Shown in pieces: positions 8,486-17,894 of a stretch of 64,000 bases of DNA (positions are counted from its first letter, which is position 1; each line of letters begins with the position of its first letter). The stretch lies in assembly GCF_000220505.1 (NCBI RefSeq), contig NZ_AFPJ01000009.1, positions 124,001-188,000 of the forward strand, read 5' to 3'. A program made the translations under genes and the position numbers. Origin of the DNA: Microbulbifer agarilyticus S89. Lineage in GTDB: Bacteria > Pseudomonadota > Gammaproteobacteria > Pseudomonadales > Cellvibrionaceae. The notes beneath the pieces were generated by a model that saw only the letters and a program-made list of their open reading frames with translations, made no database searches and was not told the DNA's origin.

Positions 8486-11167
8486 CTAGGCAGAAATTGC
8501 CGCGAGACGCAGAGGTTTCACCTTAAGCCGCTTCTCTTCTTCGAGGCATAGTTTCAGCAGGCGAGCCAGCTCCAATTGATAAGCTTCCTGCACAACGCCA
8601 CAAACCGTCTTGCACCGCAGTTCGAGCGCCTGAAGTCCGCTGGCGAGCTCGTCCTTGCGCCCATTCACCGACAGCGCAATAACCCCTTCACCGCAGGCAG
8701 ACAGCTTTTGCTGCTGCGGTGCACTCATCACCACACCAGTGCTTGCAACCAGCTGGTTGAGCTTGCGCACCTGTTCACCGACGATCTGCGGGTACTTTTG
8801 CAACAAAGCTTGCGGCAGCTCCTGATTCGGCAAGCGTTCAATCAGTTCGCACACCACATCGCCATAGCGACCCAGTACGGTAAGCGGCTCGGCCAGCGCG
8901 TCGAAAGCACGCAAGCGTGAAACTGCCGCTTCAGCACTCGTGCGGGTGCCAGCTTCCATCGCGACAATGGTGTGCGTGATACGCTGATAAAACAGACTGT
9001 GAATCGAGTGTCGCTGCTGCTGGCACTCGCCGAGACGCACCCGGTTATCACGGATGGATTCGTCCGCAGCAGATGGCGTAGTACCACTCAGGTCGTAACT
9101 GCGCGGATCAACCCGTAAATTCGCCCGTACCAGCGCCGCGCCAACCTGAATACGTGCGCCACTCAGCTGCAGTTGTGCGCGACGCTGTTCCAGCTCCTGC
9201 AGGTCGAGCAAGCGCGAACGCAGCCAGTCAATCGATGCCTGCAGGTCTAGCTCCGCCAACTCGTTGTTCTTGGGGAGCTCGAGATGCAGGAAATCCCGTG
9301 GGATTACCCGGTTGAAATACTCCAGCAAAACCTGTTGTGCTGCCTCGCTCTCCTTGTCCGACTCCAGCAGCAAACGGTTTTCTACCGGGCGGCAGCTTTC
9401 GTCACCATCCGCCCGACTAACCCGGCCGCACAGCTCGGCAAAATCGTCAAACAGCTTTTGCAGTGAAAAGTCGACGCGCTGTAATTGAGGCGGGTAATCC
9501 TGCGCCTCTACCGCGGCAATCCGCTGGTGCCCCGCGGGTTCGTCGGTTGGCCAGAACTCCGTTTCCTGCCCCATAGCGGCATCGATGCCGGTTTTGTCTT
9601 CATTGCTGAGATTGCTATACATCCAACGAACAGCGCCCGGTACGTCGGCCAGCTTCTTGCCGATCAATTGCGCCTCGCGGTTAATCTCGCTACAGATCAG
9701 GTCTGAATGGACAAGGTAGTTCCAGCGTTCCGCGAAACCCTGAAAACCATCGCTGCCCAATAAATGCGCCACGGTTCTATCCGCTTGCGCCTCCAGGTGG
9801 CGTCCCAAACGCCCACTCAAGCGCGCGTGCATACTCTGCAGGCGCTCCACAACCGGGATCAGTGCATGACCGCACAGAGCAAGCACACGGTGCAGCGGTC
9901 GCAGCGGGGTAATGACACTCTCATCGCGGCCGAAAATGGAGCGCTCCTGTTCGAATGCGTCCTGCATGTTCTGTAAGCGCTGGGCGGTACCAACAGATAG
10001 CTCGGTAGCCAGACGGCTCCAGCGGTCTCGGTAATAGCTGAGCGCCCGAGTGATCAAGCCAAGCACATCGCCACCCTGCAGGCTGGCAATTGCCGCAAGT
10101 CCGAGGGACAACTGGAATTGCCCCTGGCCCGCCTTTATGACTTTGACTTGTGATCCAGACGTCACTACTACCTGCGTGCCAACCACTGCACTCGACAGGT
10201 TTTGTGGGCCTTTTTGCTTGCTCGCAATGCCCAGCCCGCAGGTATCTTCAACCACATCCAGTAGCAGAAACAAACCCGGGGCTTCTTTCTTGAGCAAGCG
10301 CAGCGCCTGATTGTCCTGCTCTGCTTCTTTGTTGCCTTCAGAGCTTCCGTCCGTGCCGCCAGCACCGCAAAAGTCGCGGGCAGCGTAAAACGGATAGACC
10401 ACTACCGCCCCCACAAACAGCACAAGCAGTGCTGTGAGTGCGGCGCTCAACATGGTGGCCGCACCAAACTCACCTGCGAGGGCTGCGGCAGGCAGCGACC
10501 ACAACGCCATGCCCAGCTGATACAGACACAGACACACCAGCAGCGCAAACGTCACCGGCACGACAGCGGCAGCCAGCATGTGCGGGAGTAACGCAATACG
10601 CGACGCCACAGATTCCTGCTGAGGTGCCACCTCCTCCTGAAACAAGCCGCGCAGTTGCTTCCATGCAGTGCCGTTCTTGTGGCTATCTGGCGCCTTCTGG
10701 TTTACGGCTTCGCTCGCTGCGGCTTGCTTTACCTGCTGCGGCGCTGCCTCACGCACCACAGATTCCGTGACACCTTGCGTTGCTGTGGGGTTGAGGTTGT
10801 CTTTGGGGGCCGTTGATGCAGACACAGCTTCTGGCTGGCTTGTATCAACTGCAGACTGGCCCCCCTGGCTTTTCCGTGCCTCACGCTGGCGGGCAAACTT
10901 GAGGCGCGCAAGAATGGCTTGATTGTCGAACGTGCCTGCGGGGTGAACTTCGATTTTCAGCCCCAGCTGCTGCAATTGCGTGCGGTACTGAACCACCTGC
11001 GCCGACGACAGCTGATCTTTGATTACCCAGCCCTTCAGGAACAGCTTTTTGCCCTGCTCAGCACCAATGGAAAACGCACTGATCAGTTGTTGCAGAACTT
11101 CCTGGGGCGCCTTGGCGCGTACGGTCTTGCCCGCAGAGACAATTTGAAACCTATCCTGGTTTGCCAT
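8486..11167 (-). CDS. Large membrane protein with degenerate M48-peptidase-like domain
   Basis: The 893-residue protein starts at an ATG with GAGGAATTC upstream. It has an N-terminal SPOR-like or small alpha/beta region (1-80), then a Gln/Ala-rich linker (95-165). Two or more membrane helices lie at about 193-262. The next domain (about 290-520) follows the layout of large M48 metallopeptidases. The position expected to hold HExxH reads VLGLITRALSYYRDRW (about 368-383) with no His-Glu pair. HLEAQADRTVAHLLGS (about 457-472) matches the downstream ExxxD metal-ligand helix. The C-terminal 350 residues are helical and charged. It is probably an inactive pseudopeptidase or scaffold at the inner membrane; this is inferred from motif loss. 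It stands alone between yciH and the alanine symporter gene. Confidence 0.7.
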   Translation of the reverse strand: MANQDRFQIVSAGKTVRAKAPQEVLQQLISAFSIGAEQGKKLFLKGWVIKDQLSSAQVVQYRTQLQQLGLKIEVHPAGTFDNQAILARLKFARQREARKSQGGQSAVDTSQPEAVSASTAPKDNLNPTATQGVTESVVREAAPQQVKQAAASEAVNQKAPDSHKNGTAWKQLRGLFQEEVAPQQESVASRIALLPHMLAAAVVPVTFALLVCLCLYQLGMALWSLPAAALAGEFGAATMLSAALTALLVLFVGAVVVYPFYAARDFCGAGGTDGSSEGNKEAEQDNQALRLLKKEAPGLFLLLDVVEDTCGLGIASKQKGPQNLSSAVVGTQVVVTSGSQVKVIKAGQGQFQLSLGLAAIASLQGGDVLGLITRALSYYRDRWSRLATELSVGTAQRLQNMQDAFEQERSIFGRDESVITPLRPLHRVLALCGHALIPVVERLQSMHARLSGRLGRHLEAQADRTVAHLLGSDGFQGFAERWNYLVHSDLICSEINREAQLIGKKLADVPGAVRWMYSNLSNEDKTGIDAAMGQETEFWPTDEPAGHQRIAAVEAQDYPPQLQRVDFSLQKLFDDFAELCGRVSRADGDESCRPVENRLLLESDKESEAAQQVLLEYFNRVIPRDFLHLELPKNNELAELDLQASIDWLRSRLLDLQELEQRRAQLQLSGARIQVGAALVRANLRVDPRSYDLSGTTPSAADESIRDNRVRLGECQQQRHSIHSLFYQRITHTIVAMEAGTRTSAEAAVSRLRAFDALAEPLTVLGRYGDVVCELIERLPNQELPQALLQKYPQIVGEQVRKLNQLVASTGVVMSAPQQQKLSACGEGVIALSVNGRKDELASGLQALELRCKTVCGVVQEAYQLELARLLKLCLEEEKRLKVKPLRLAAISA

Positions 11168-11362
11168 GAATTCCTCGCCGCCACCGGGGCTAGATTTATA
11201 GTGATGCAGGCGAGACTAAGGGATTCCTTTCGCGGCAGATGGGGACTGGTTCTCACTGGAATAAGGTATTAACGGTCGAGCGACCAATTGCACACTTGGT
11301 CACAGCAATGCCGCTAACCAGATCCCAGAGCCGGGTGCGGCCTGCGTCACAGGCGTACGGCG

Positions 11363-12868
11363 TTAATTCGGATGTTTTGGCTTGCCGTCAGTGGACGTGT
11401 CCGGTGACCATACGGACAATTCAACCCCGGGGATGTGATGCTCCCGCGCATCAAACACGGGCTCCTTGATGCCGCGGCGAAGCTGGGCCTCATAGTCGGC
11501 AAATACCTTCAGGGCCACGCCAGACAACAGCAGGATCGCCAGCAAATTCGCCGACGCCATAAAGCCCATGGACATATCTGCCATATTCCACAGCAGTGAA
11601 AAATTGTCCGAACTGCCGCTGTAGGCCACCCAGGCACCAAACAAGATGAAGCAGATATATAGCGCCCGGTAACAGAAGATGGATACGCGGGTATGCCACA
11701 GGTAGAAAATATTCGTTTCCGCGTAGTAGTAATTGGCAATAATCGAGGTGAATGCAAAGAACAGCAGCGCTATCGCCAGGAAGCCGTTCCCCCAGGGCCC
11801 CACCTCACTGGCGAGCGCAGCCTGAGTCAGTGTCACGCCCTCTACGGCACCGGCATAGTCCACACCACTCAGCAGGATAATACTGGCCGTCGCGGTACAG
11901 ATCATCATGGTGTCGAGAAACACCGAGGCCATCTGCACGTATCCCTGCACCACCGGATGCTTAACGTCTGCAGCAGCACCGACGTTGGGGGATGAGCCCA
12001 TCCCAGCCTCGTTCGAGAACAAACCACGCTTGATACCATTGGCGATGACCGCGCCAAATGCCCCCGCACCCATCTCCTGCGCACCGAAGGCACTACCAAT
12101 GATCAGGCGAAATACTTCAGGCAGGCGCTCGATATTAAGTATGACGATGGCGAAAGCGATGGCGATGTAGCACAGCGCCATAACCGGCACGACGATACCT
12201 GCGAAGCGGCCGATGGAGTGAATACCGCCGAACACAATAACACCGGCCAGCACGGAGATCGCACACCCCACCAAGAGCGGATTGATACCCCATGCCTCGC
12301 GCACCGCATCCGCCATGGCGTTGGCCTGCACCGCGTTGAAAAAGAAGCCGAAACAGATCACCAGGAAGATCGAGAAAGCCACCGACAACCACTTCCAGTT
12401 CCGGCCAAGACCTTTGTCGATATAGTAAGCAGGCCCGCCGCGAAAGGTGCCCGGCTCATCGCCGGTTTCCTTGAAGGTTTGCGCCAGGGTGTTCTCGATC
12501 AAACTGGTGGCCATACCCACCAGCGCCACAACCCACATCCAGAAAACCGCGCCCGGTCCACCGGCGGTAATCGCCACCGCCACCCCGGCGATATTTCCGG
12601 TGCCAACCCGCGCCGCCGCACTGGTGGCAAATGCCTGGAAAGAGGAAATTGAGTCATCACTTTCTTTATGAAAACTGTGTGCCATCACGCGAATCATGTG
12701 CCCGAAGCCGCGTATCTGTATAAACCCGGTGCGCACAGTGAAATAGAGACCTGCCGGTAACAGCGCGGCAATCAGGATACCGACCCACCAGATACCCCCT
12801 ACCCCGCCCCAGGTAATCTGGTTGCCTATGCTGATGACGGAGTGGAAAAAATCTGAAAGTGCCTGCAT
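11363..12868 (-). CDS. Sodium:alanine/glycine symporter (AGCS family)
   Basis: The 501-residue inner-membrane transporter couples Na+ to uptake of alanine or glycine. The N-terminal GVGGIWWVGILIAALLPAGL and FQAFATSAAARVGTGNIAGVA segments are hallmark AGCS sequences. The NEAGMGSSPNVGAAAD motif in the middle is also diagnostic. About eleven hydrophobic helices are visible. The C-terminus is a soluble tail of about 40 residues. Length is normal. Upstream, between this gene and the divergent S9 peptidase gene, lies an 18-bp tandem repeat (12953-12989) that may regulate one or both. I looked for a glycine riboswitch in the leader and found none. Confidence 0.93.
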   Translation of the reverse strand: MQALSDFFHSVISIGNQITWGGVGGIWWVGILIAALLPAGLYFTVRTGFIQIRGFGHMIRVMAHSFHKESDDSISSFQAFATSAAARVGTGNIAGVAVAITAGGPGAVFWMWVVALVGMATSLIENTLAQTFKETGDEPGTFRGGPAYYIDKGLGRNWKWLSVAFSIFLVICFGFFFNAVQANAMADAVREAWGINPLLVGCAISVLAGVIVFGGIHSIGRFAGIVVPVMALCYIAIAFAIVILNIERLPEVFRLIIGSAFGAQEMGAGAFGAVIANGIKRGLFSNEAGMGSSPNVGAAADVKHPVVQGYVQMASVFLDTMMICTATASIILLSGVDYAGAVEGVTLTQAALASEVGPWGNGFLAIALLFFAFTSIIANYYYAETNIFYLWHTRVSIFCYRALYICFILFGAWVAYSGSSDNFSLLWNMADMSMGFMASANLLAILLLSGVALKVFADYEAQLRRGIKEPVFDAREHHIPGVELSVWSPDTSTDGKPKHPN

Positions 12869-12952
12869 ACCTATTTTTACTCTTGTGAATACATACGTGA
12901 AGGCCCTGTACGAATACCCAGCGCGGCAGTAACGTTTGGCGCGACCGCCGAC

Positions 12953-12989
12953 AAAACTAGTGTCTATAGAAAAAACTAGTGTTTATAGA
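12953..12989. repeat. Tandem direct repeat (AAAACTAGTGTYTATAGA, two copies) in a divergent promoter region
   Basis: Copies start at 12953 and 12972, 19 bp apart, and differ at one position in 18. Each contains CTA...TAG ends. The repeat sits between the divergent AGCS symporter and S9 peptidase genes, about 85-130 bp from each start. Spacing near two helical turns suggests cooperative binding of one regulator on one face of the DNA. Confidence 0.5.
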
Positions 12990-13079
12990 TTCAGTAAAGA
13001 TCAGCTGCCGAAAAGCGCCAATGCCACCCTTGTTACCGACCAGCGCTGACGTACAATATTGCCAAACCTGTCCGCGCAA

Positions 13080-15122
13080 ATGACTGAAAAAAGAACAAGG
13101 AATCGCCTCAACATTATGCCGTCTCGCAATGACTCTTCTCCCGCTACGTCCACGCGTGCCAGCGCAACAAGGGCTCCCTATGGCAGCTGGAAATCCCCAA
13201 TAACCGCAAACCTGCTCACCGGCGGTAATGTCCGCCTCAGTGAAGCTCAGCTCTTCGGGGGCAAAGCATATTGGTTGGAGTCGCGCCCAACAGAAAAAGG
13301 GCGCTCCGCGCTGGTGGAATGCGACTATTCAGATCCGGCAAGCCCGCAAACACGCGACTTGCTGCCGGCGCCTTTGAGTATCCGCTCAAAGGCACACGAA
13401 TATGGTGGCGGCGTTTACACCATCGGTGGTGGTCAGGTCTATTTCGTGCTCGCGGCCGATCAGCGTATTTACCGCATGCCGCTGGACGGCAATACCCCAG
13501 AGGCCATTACCCCGGAGGGCCCGTTCCATTACGCAGATTTGCAATTTGACGCGTCCCGTAACCGCCTTGTTTGCGTGCAGGAAGATAATTCAGTCCCTGC
13601 TGCAGAAGCAGTGGCGCGATTGATTGCCATCGACCTCAACCAGGTTAACGCGTGTGATTCGACGCCGGCACAAGCCGTACTCGCAGAAGGCGCAGACTTT
13701 TATGCATCGCCGAGTCTCAGCCCGGATGGAAAACAGCTCAGCTTCCTGCAATGGCATCACCCCAACATGCCATGGGATGCAACGGAGCTCTTGGTCGCCA
13801 AGCTCGACGAAGATGGCGGTATCCAGCAGGTGCAAAAAATTGCCGGAGGCGAAGGCGAATCCGTCTTCCAGCCCCAGTGGTCGCCCGGCGGAGACCTGTT
13901 CTACGTTTCTGACAAGACCAACTGGTGGAATATTTACTGGGCTGGAAGTGACAAACCAATCTGGGAAATCGACGCCGAGTTTGCAACACCACAATGGGTG
14001 TTCGGCATGTCCACCTACGGATTCCTGGATGCCAACACGATATTCTGCACCTATACCCAACAGGGAATCTGGAAGCTCGCGCGCATCGACTTAAAGCGTG
14101 GGCAACACTCACAGCTTGAGCACCCCGGTTGCGATTTTGAAAGCATCCGCTGTGGACAGCATCAGGCCGTATTTATCGGCAGTGGCACCACGGATTTTCC
14201 CGCGGTTTATCAATACGCAAGCGCAAGCAATAGCTTTCACACTCTCGCCAGCAGTAGCTCAGTACCCGTGGATACCAGGTATTTCTCCCCTGCACAGCCA
14301 TTGAGCTACACCATTGGCGAACGCGAGGTGCATGCCTTTTTCTATCCACCGCATAACCCGGATTACCTGGCGCCCACTGAAGAAAAACCCCCGGTCATTG
14401 TCTTCGGGCACGGCGGCCCCACCGGCGCCACTTCTGCCGGGCTCAACCTGAAGGTGCAGTACTGGACCAGCCGGGGTTTCGGAGTGCTCGACGTCAATTA
14501 CTCTGGTAGTACCGGCTATGGCCGGAGCTATCGCGACCGCCTGGAGAACAGCTGGGGCTTGCTCGATGTGGAAGATGTTTGCGCAGGCGCCGAATATCTG
14601 GTTGAACAGGGTCTCGCCGATCCCAAACGAATGCTGATAAAGGGCGGCAGTGCCGGTGGTTATACCGTGCTGGCCGCGCTCACTTTCCACAATACCTTCT
14701 CTGCCGGTGCCAGCCACTACGGCATTGGTGACCTCACCACCCTCGCCCGGGATACACACAAGTTCGAGTCGCGCTATCTCGACAAGCTGGTTGGTCCCTG
14801 GCCGCAGGCGGAAGATGTCTACCAACAGCGTTCGCCGATTAACCACATCGAACAGTTAGAGTGCCCGGTAATCTTCTTCCAGGGATTGGAGGACAAGGTG
14901 GTGCCCCCAAACCAGGCGGAGACCATGGTCAACGCGTTGCGCGGACGCGGCATACCCGTGGCATACATCACTTTTGCAGAAGAAGGCCACGGTTTCCGCG
15001 CCGCCAGCAGTATCGAAATGGCCTTGGAAGGCGAGCTTGAGTTCTACAGCCGGGTATTTAACTTTGCGCTGGCAAACGCCGGGCCCGGTATCCAGATCGA
15101 TAACCTCGAGGAACATCACTAA
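13080..15122 (+). CDS. S9 family prolyl oligopeptidase-like serine peptidase
   Basis: The protein has about 680 residues. An N-terminal beta-propeller-like half precedes a C-terminal alpha/beta-hydrolase domain. The catalytic serine is in GGSAGGYTV (about residue 524 from the ATG at 13080). The acid is in LEDKVVPP and the histidine in EEGHGF. The oxyanion/hinge region VIVFGHGGPTGAT is typical of acylaminoacyl-peptidase-like S9C enzymes. No signal peptide is seen, so it is likely cytoplasmic and degrades short peptides. The start is uncertain: TTG 13059, ATG 13080 and ATG 13116 are all in frame and none has a good ribosome site. Its stop overlaps the greB start by one base. Confidence 0.9.
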   Translation: MTEKRTRNRLNIMPSRNDSSPATSTRASATRAPYGSWKSPITANLLTGGNVRLSEAQLFGGKAYWLESRPTEKGRSALVECDYSDPASPQTRDLLPAPLSIRSKAHEYGGGVYTIGGGQVYFVLAADQRIYRMPLDGNTPEAITPEGPFHYADLQFDASRNRLVCVQEDNSVPAAEAVARLIAIDLNQVNACDSTPAQAVLAEGADFYASPSLSPDGKQLSFLQWHHPNMPWDATELLVAKLDEDGGIQQVQKIAGGEGESVFQPQWSPGGDLFYVSDKTNWWNIYWAGSDKPIWEIDAEFATPQWVFGMSTYGFLDANTIFCTYTQQGIWKLARIDLKRGQHSQLEHPGCDFESIRCGQHQAVFIGSGTTDFPAVYQYASASNSFHTLASSSSVPVDTRYFSPAQPLSYTIGEREVHAFFYPPHNPDYLAPTEEKPPVIVFGHGGPTGATSAGLNLKVQYWTSRGFGVLDVNYSGSTGYGRSYRDRLENSWGLLDVEDVCAGAEYLVEQGLADPKRMLIKGGSAGGYTVLAALTFHNTFSAGASHYGIGDLTTLARDTHKFESRYLDKLVGPWPQAEDVYQQRSPINHIEQLECPVIFFQGLEDKVVPPNQAETMVNALRGRGIPVAYITFAEEGHGFRAASSIEMALEGELEFYSRVFNFALANAGPGIQIDNLEEHH

Positions 15123-15637
15123 TGGGCCGCTGGCGACCACCCCGCCCTCGCGGCTCCCGTTACATCACCCCAGAAGGTGCCGCGCGCATGCGTGCCGAAG
15201 TAAAGCAGTTGTGGGAAGTTGAACGCCCGCGGGTTACCCAGGCAGTCAGCGATGCCGCAAAGCTCGGTGACCGCAGTGAGAATGCGGATTACATCTACGG
15301 CAAAAAGCGCTTGCGAGAGATCGACAGTCGGGTACGCTTCCTGACCAAACGTCTGGAAGAAATCACCGTTGTCGATCGTATTCCGGACGACAAGGACAAG
15401 GTCTTCTTTGGCGCCTGGGTGACGCTGGAGGATGAAGAAGAAAAGGAAGTGAAGTACCGCATTGTCGGGCCCGACGAATTCAACGTGAAAGAGGGACTGA
15501 TCTCCATGGACAGCCCCGTAGCCCGTGCGTTATTGGGAAAACGACTCGACGACGAGATCGAGATTCAACAACACGAGGTCTGGGTGACCTATTACATCAC
15601 CGATATTGAATATTCAGAAAACCCTACGATCGATTAG
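15122..15637 (+). CDS. greB: Transcription elongation factor GreB
   Basis: GreB enters the secondary channel of RNA polymerase and stimulates cleavage of backtracked RNA. The 171-residue protein has the N-terminal coiled coil with the tip acidic residues in DRSENADYIYGKKRLREIDSR. The C-terminal FKBP-like domain includes YRIVGPDEFN and ISMDSPVARALLGK. The opening YITPEGAARM is the GreB signature, distinguishing it from GreA. ATG 15122 shares its A with the TAA stop of the S9 peptidase gene, which suggests translational coupling. A terminator follows at 15645-15676. Confidence 0.96.
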   Translation: MGRWRPPRPRGSRYITPEGAARMRAEVKQLWEVERPRVTQAVSDAAKLGDRSENADYIYGKKRLREIDSRVRFLTKRLEEITVVDRIPDDKDKVFFGAWVTLEDEEEKEVKYRIVGPDEFNVKEGLISMDSPVARALLGKRLDDEIEIQQHEVWVTYYITDIEYSENPTID

Positions 15638-15644
15638 CACCTGG

Positions 15645-15676
15645 CAAAAAAATGGTGGCCAAGGCCACCATTTTTC
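15645..15676. terminator. Bidirectional rho-independent terminator between greB and acyl-CoA dehydrogenase genes
   Basis: The stem AATGGTGGCC / GGCCACCATT is flanked by seven A and five T. It is placed between two convergent genes, serving both. Confidence 0.9.
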
Positions 15677-15682
15677 TCCAAC

Positions 15683-16840
15683 TTAACGCACGCCGTCGAG
15701 CAGGTGCCGTGCGATGATCAATCGCTGAATCTCACTGGTCCCTTCGTAGATCGTGGTAATACGAACGTCGCGCGCCATTCTCTCCAGCGGATATTCTCTC
15801 GTATAGCCAACACCACCATGCATTTGCAGCGCCACATAGCAGGCTTCATTCGCCTTCTCGGACGCGTACAACTTCGCCATAGAGGCCGCCGGGCCAAATG
15901 GCTGGCCTGCGTCTTTCTGCCAGGCCGCCTGCAGCAGCAACAAGCGTGCGGCTTCCATTTCTGTGTACTTGTCAGCGAGCTGCCACTGCAATCCCTGGAA
16001 CTGGGCCAGTGGCTTGCCAAACTGCTCGCGCTCCTGCAAGTAGGCGCGCGCGCAATCCAGTGCTTCGAGGCCAATGCCCAGTGCTAGGGAACCAATGCCA
16101 ATGCGCCCACCCGCCAGTTCCCCGGCAGCGATACGGAATCCACGGTTTTCTTCACCAAGCATATTTGTGGCGGGCACGCGGCAATCCTGAAAGGAAACCT
16201 CATTGGTAACCGAGGCTTTTTGCCCCATCTTTTCTTCGGCTTTGCCAATGACCAGCCCCGGCGTACCGGCTTCCACCAGAAAACAGGAAATACCCTTCCC
16301 TTTCGGTGCAGCCGCATCGGTAACCGCCCAAACAACAAAAACACCGGCAAACTCGGCACTGCTGATAAACAGCTTGCTGCCATTTAACACATAGTCATCG
16401 CCATCTTTGACTGCGCGGGTGCGCATGGCGGCAGCATCCGATCCCGACCCGGGCTCGGTCAGGCAGAAAGAACCTGCGGGGTATTCACCACTGCATATTT
16501 TGGGTAGAAAGTATCCTTTTTGCTCTTCCGTACCCTTCGCCTGAATCACTTCCGCCACCATATTGGTTACCGAGGTGGTGGTGGCGGTGGATGCGCAACC
16601 CCGTGCAATTTCGGCGATGGCAAGCGCGAACGCGATGGTGCCCGCGCCGGTGCCGCCGAAGTCGGGATCGATATTGATTCCCATAAACCCCAGTTCCGCC
16701 AACTGCTTGAGCTTTTGCAGAAGCAATTCGCGGTTACCCGTATGATCCAGCTCCGCCGCCACCGGCTTCAGTTCGCTCTCGGCAAACTGGCGGGCTGCTT
16801 CCTGGATCATTTGTTGTTCATCAGACAGTTCAAAATTCAT
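15683..16840 (-). CDS. Acyl-CoA dehydrogenase
   Basis: This 385-residue FAD enzyme catalyses the first beta-oxidation-type step, oxidising acyl-CoA to 2-enoyl-CoA. Family hallmarks seen are FCLTEPGSGSDAAAMRT (flavin/substrate loop), the GGRIGIGSLALGIG helix and the C-terminal QMHGGVGYTREYPLERMARD with YEGTSEIQRLIIARHLL. The catalytic base is expected to be the Glu of YEGTSE. This pattern fits short or branched-chain (butyryl/isobutyryl-type) enzymes rather than the long-chain FadE. GAGAAATACC precedes the ATG. The gene lies downstream of the DMT transporter and Lrp genes on the same strand, suggesting amino-acid-derived acyl-CoA use, though no other branched-chain genes are here. Confidence 0.93.
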   Translation of the reverse strand: MNFELSDEQQMIQEAARQFAESELKPVAAELDHTGNRELLLQKLKQLAELGFMGINIDPDFGGTGAGTIAFALAIAEIARGCASTATTTSVTNMVAEVIQAKGTEEQKGYFLPKICSGEYPAGSFCLTEPGSGSDAAAMRTRAVKDGDDYVLNGSKLFISSAEFAGVFVVWAVTDAAAPKGKGISCFLVEAGTPGLVIGKAEEKMGQKASVTNEVSFQDCRVPATNMLGEENRGFRIAAGELAGGRIGIGSLALGIGLEALDCARAYLQEREQFGKPLAQFQGLQWQLADKYTEMEAARLLLLQAAWQKDAGQPFGPAASMAKLYASEKANEACYVALQMHGGVGYTREYPLERMARDVRITTIYEGTSEIQRLIIARHLLDGVR

Positions 16841-16903
16841 GGTATTTCTCGCTCATCACTCAACGCCCCGTGAAAGATTTTCACTGGACAGCGTTATTGT
16901 TAT

Positions 16904-17869
16904 TTATTTGTTTCGTGTTGCCGGTCGCCCTAACCTTAACCGCCGCGCGACGCGCTTAGCCATAGCCTTCACCATACCCTGCTGAATCGCTACACCCAGC
17001 AAAATCAGCCCGAGCCCGGCCATCGTTGCCGGATGAATATGCTCACCTACGAGTAGCGCAATCAACAGTAGTGACAGTGGTGGGGACAGGTAAATGTAGT
17101 TGCTGATGCGCGCCGTGTTATCACAGTGCATTAACGCCGCCTGCCACAACAGAAAGGCGATGCCCATTTCAAATAGGCCGACATAAACAGCACCAACCCA
17201 TCCTGCCAGCGGCGGCCACTGCCATCCGCCCTGCCACCAGAGCGCTGCGGCAAGCCAGGGTAATCCGCAGCAAAATGTCAGGAATAGATTCACCGCCGCG
17301 TTGCCACCAATACGCGTATTCAGCAACCAGTAGCAGGCCCAAATTATGGTACTGAGCAACGCCAGAGCGACGCCGAGGGGTTGCTCAAAGCGCAAGTCTC
17401 CCAGGTTGCCCTGGGTCGCAATCACCAGAACACCGGTGTAACACACGATCCCCGCCACAAGATCCTGGCGCCGCAGGGTTTGCTTCAGAACCGGCACCGA
17501 GAGCAACGCCAACACAACGCCCCAGGTGTAATTCAATGGCTGCGCCTGTTGCGCCGGCAGCAGGTCATAGGCGTTGAACAAGACCAGGTAATAGAGGAAG
17601 GGATTGCAGAACCCCAGCGCGATAAACCATCCACGGGACCGGCGCCAGGCACTGGCAACCCGTGCGGTGTGGCCTCGCCAAATGATTACCCCCGCCATAA
17701 ACAGCGTGGAAACGATGGACGCGATGGTCACCAATTGCAGTGGTGACAGGTACTGCAGTGACAGTTTGAAGGCGCTGGCCACGGTGGACCAGCAAAGCAC
17801 GGCCGCCAGCGCAAACAGGGTTGCGCGGCGGTTATCGGTGTCAGCGCTCTGCGTGGCGGTCAGCGCCAT
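16904..17869 (-). CDS. DMT-superfamily (EamA) transporter
   Basis: This 321-residue inner-membrane protein has about ten hydrophobic helices arranged as two EamA repeats. The first opens with TLFALAAVLCWSTVASAFK and the second with LGVALALLSTIIWACYWLLN. The C-terminal tail is basic (AKRVARRLRLGRP). GGGAGG precedes the ATG by eight bases. It lies 25 bp behind the Lrp-type regulator gene, so the pair is probably an operon. Members of this family often export amino acids or metabolites, and with an Lrp-type neighbour an amino acid is the likely substrate. The direction and substrate are inferred. Confidence 0.88.
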   Translation of the reverse strand: MALTATQSADTDNRRATLFALAAVLCWSTVASAFKLSLQYLSPLQLVTIASIVSTLFMAGVIIWRGHTARVASAWRRSRGWFIALGFCNPFLYYLVLFNAYDLLPAQQAQPLNYTWGVVLALLSVPVLKQTLRRQDLVAGIVCYTGVLVIATQGNLGDLRFEQPLGVALALLSTIIWACYWLLNTRIGGNAAVNLFLTFCCGLPWLAAALWWQGGWQWPPLAGWVGAVYVGLFEMGIAFLLWQAALMHCDNTARISNYIYLSPPLSLLLIALLVGEHIHPATMAGLGLILLGVAIQQGMVKAMAKRVARRLRLGRPATRNK

Positions 17870-17894
17870 AACAGGACCTCCCGAGGCTCAAGGC

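Noticed and set aside
12869-13058. Possible glycine riboswitch in the leader of the Na+:alanine symporter gene
   Set aside because: The conserved glycine-riboswitch core was looked for on the minus strand and not found; the gap is only 190 bp and holds the tandem repeat instead.
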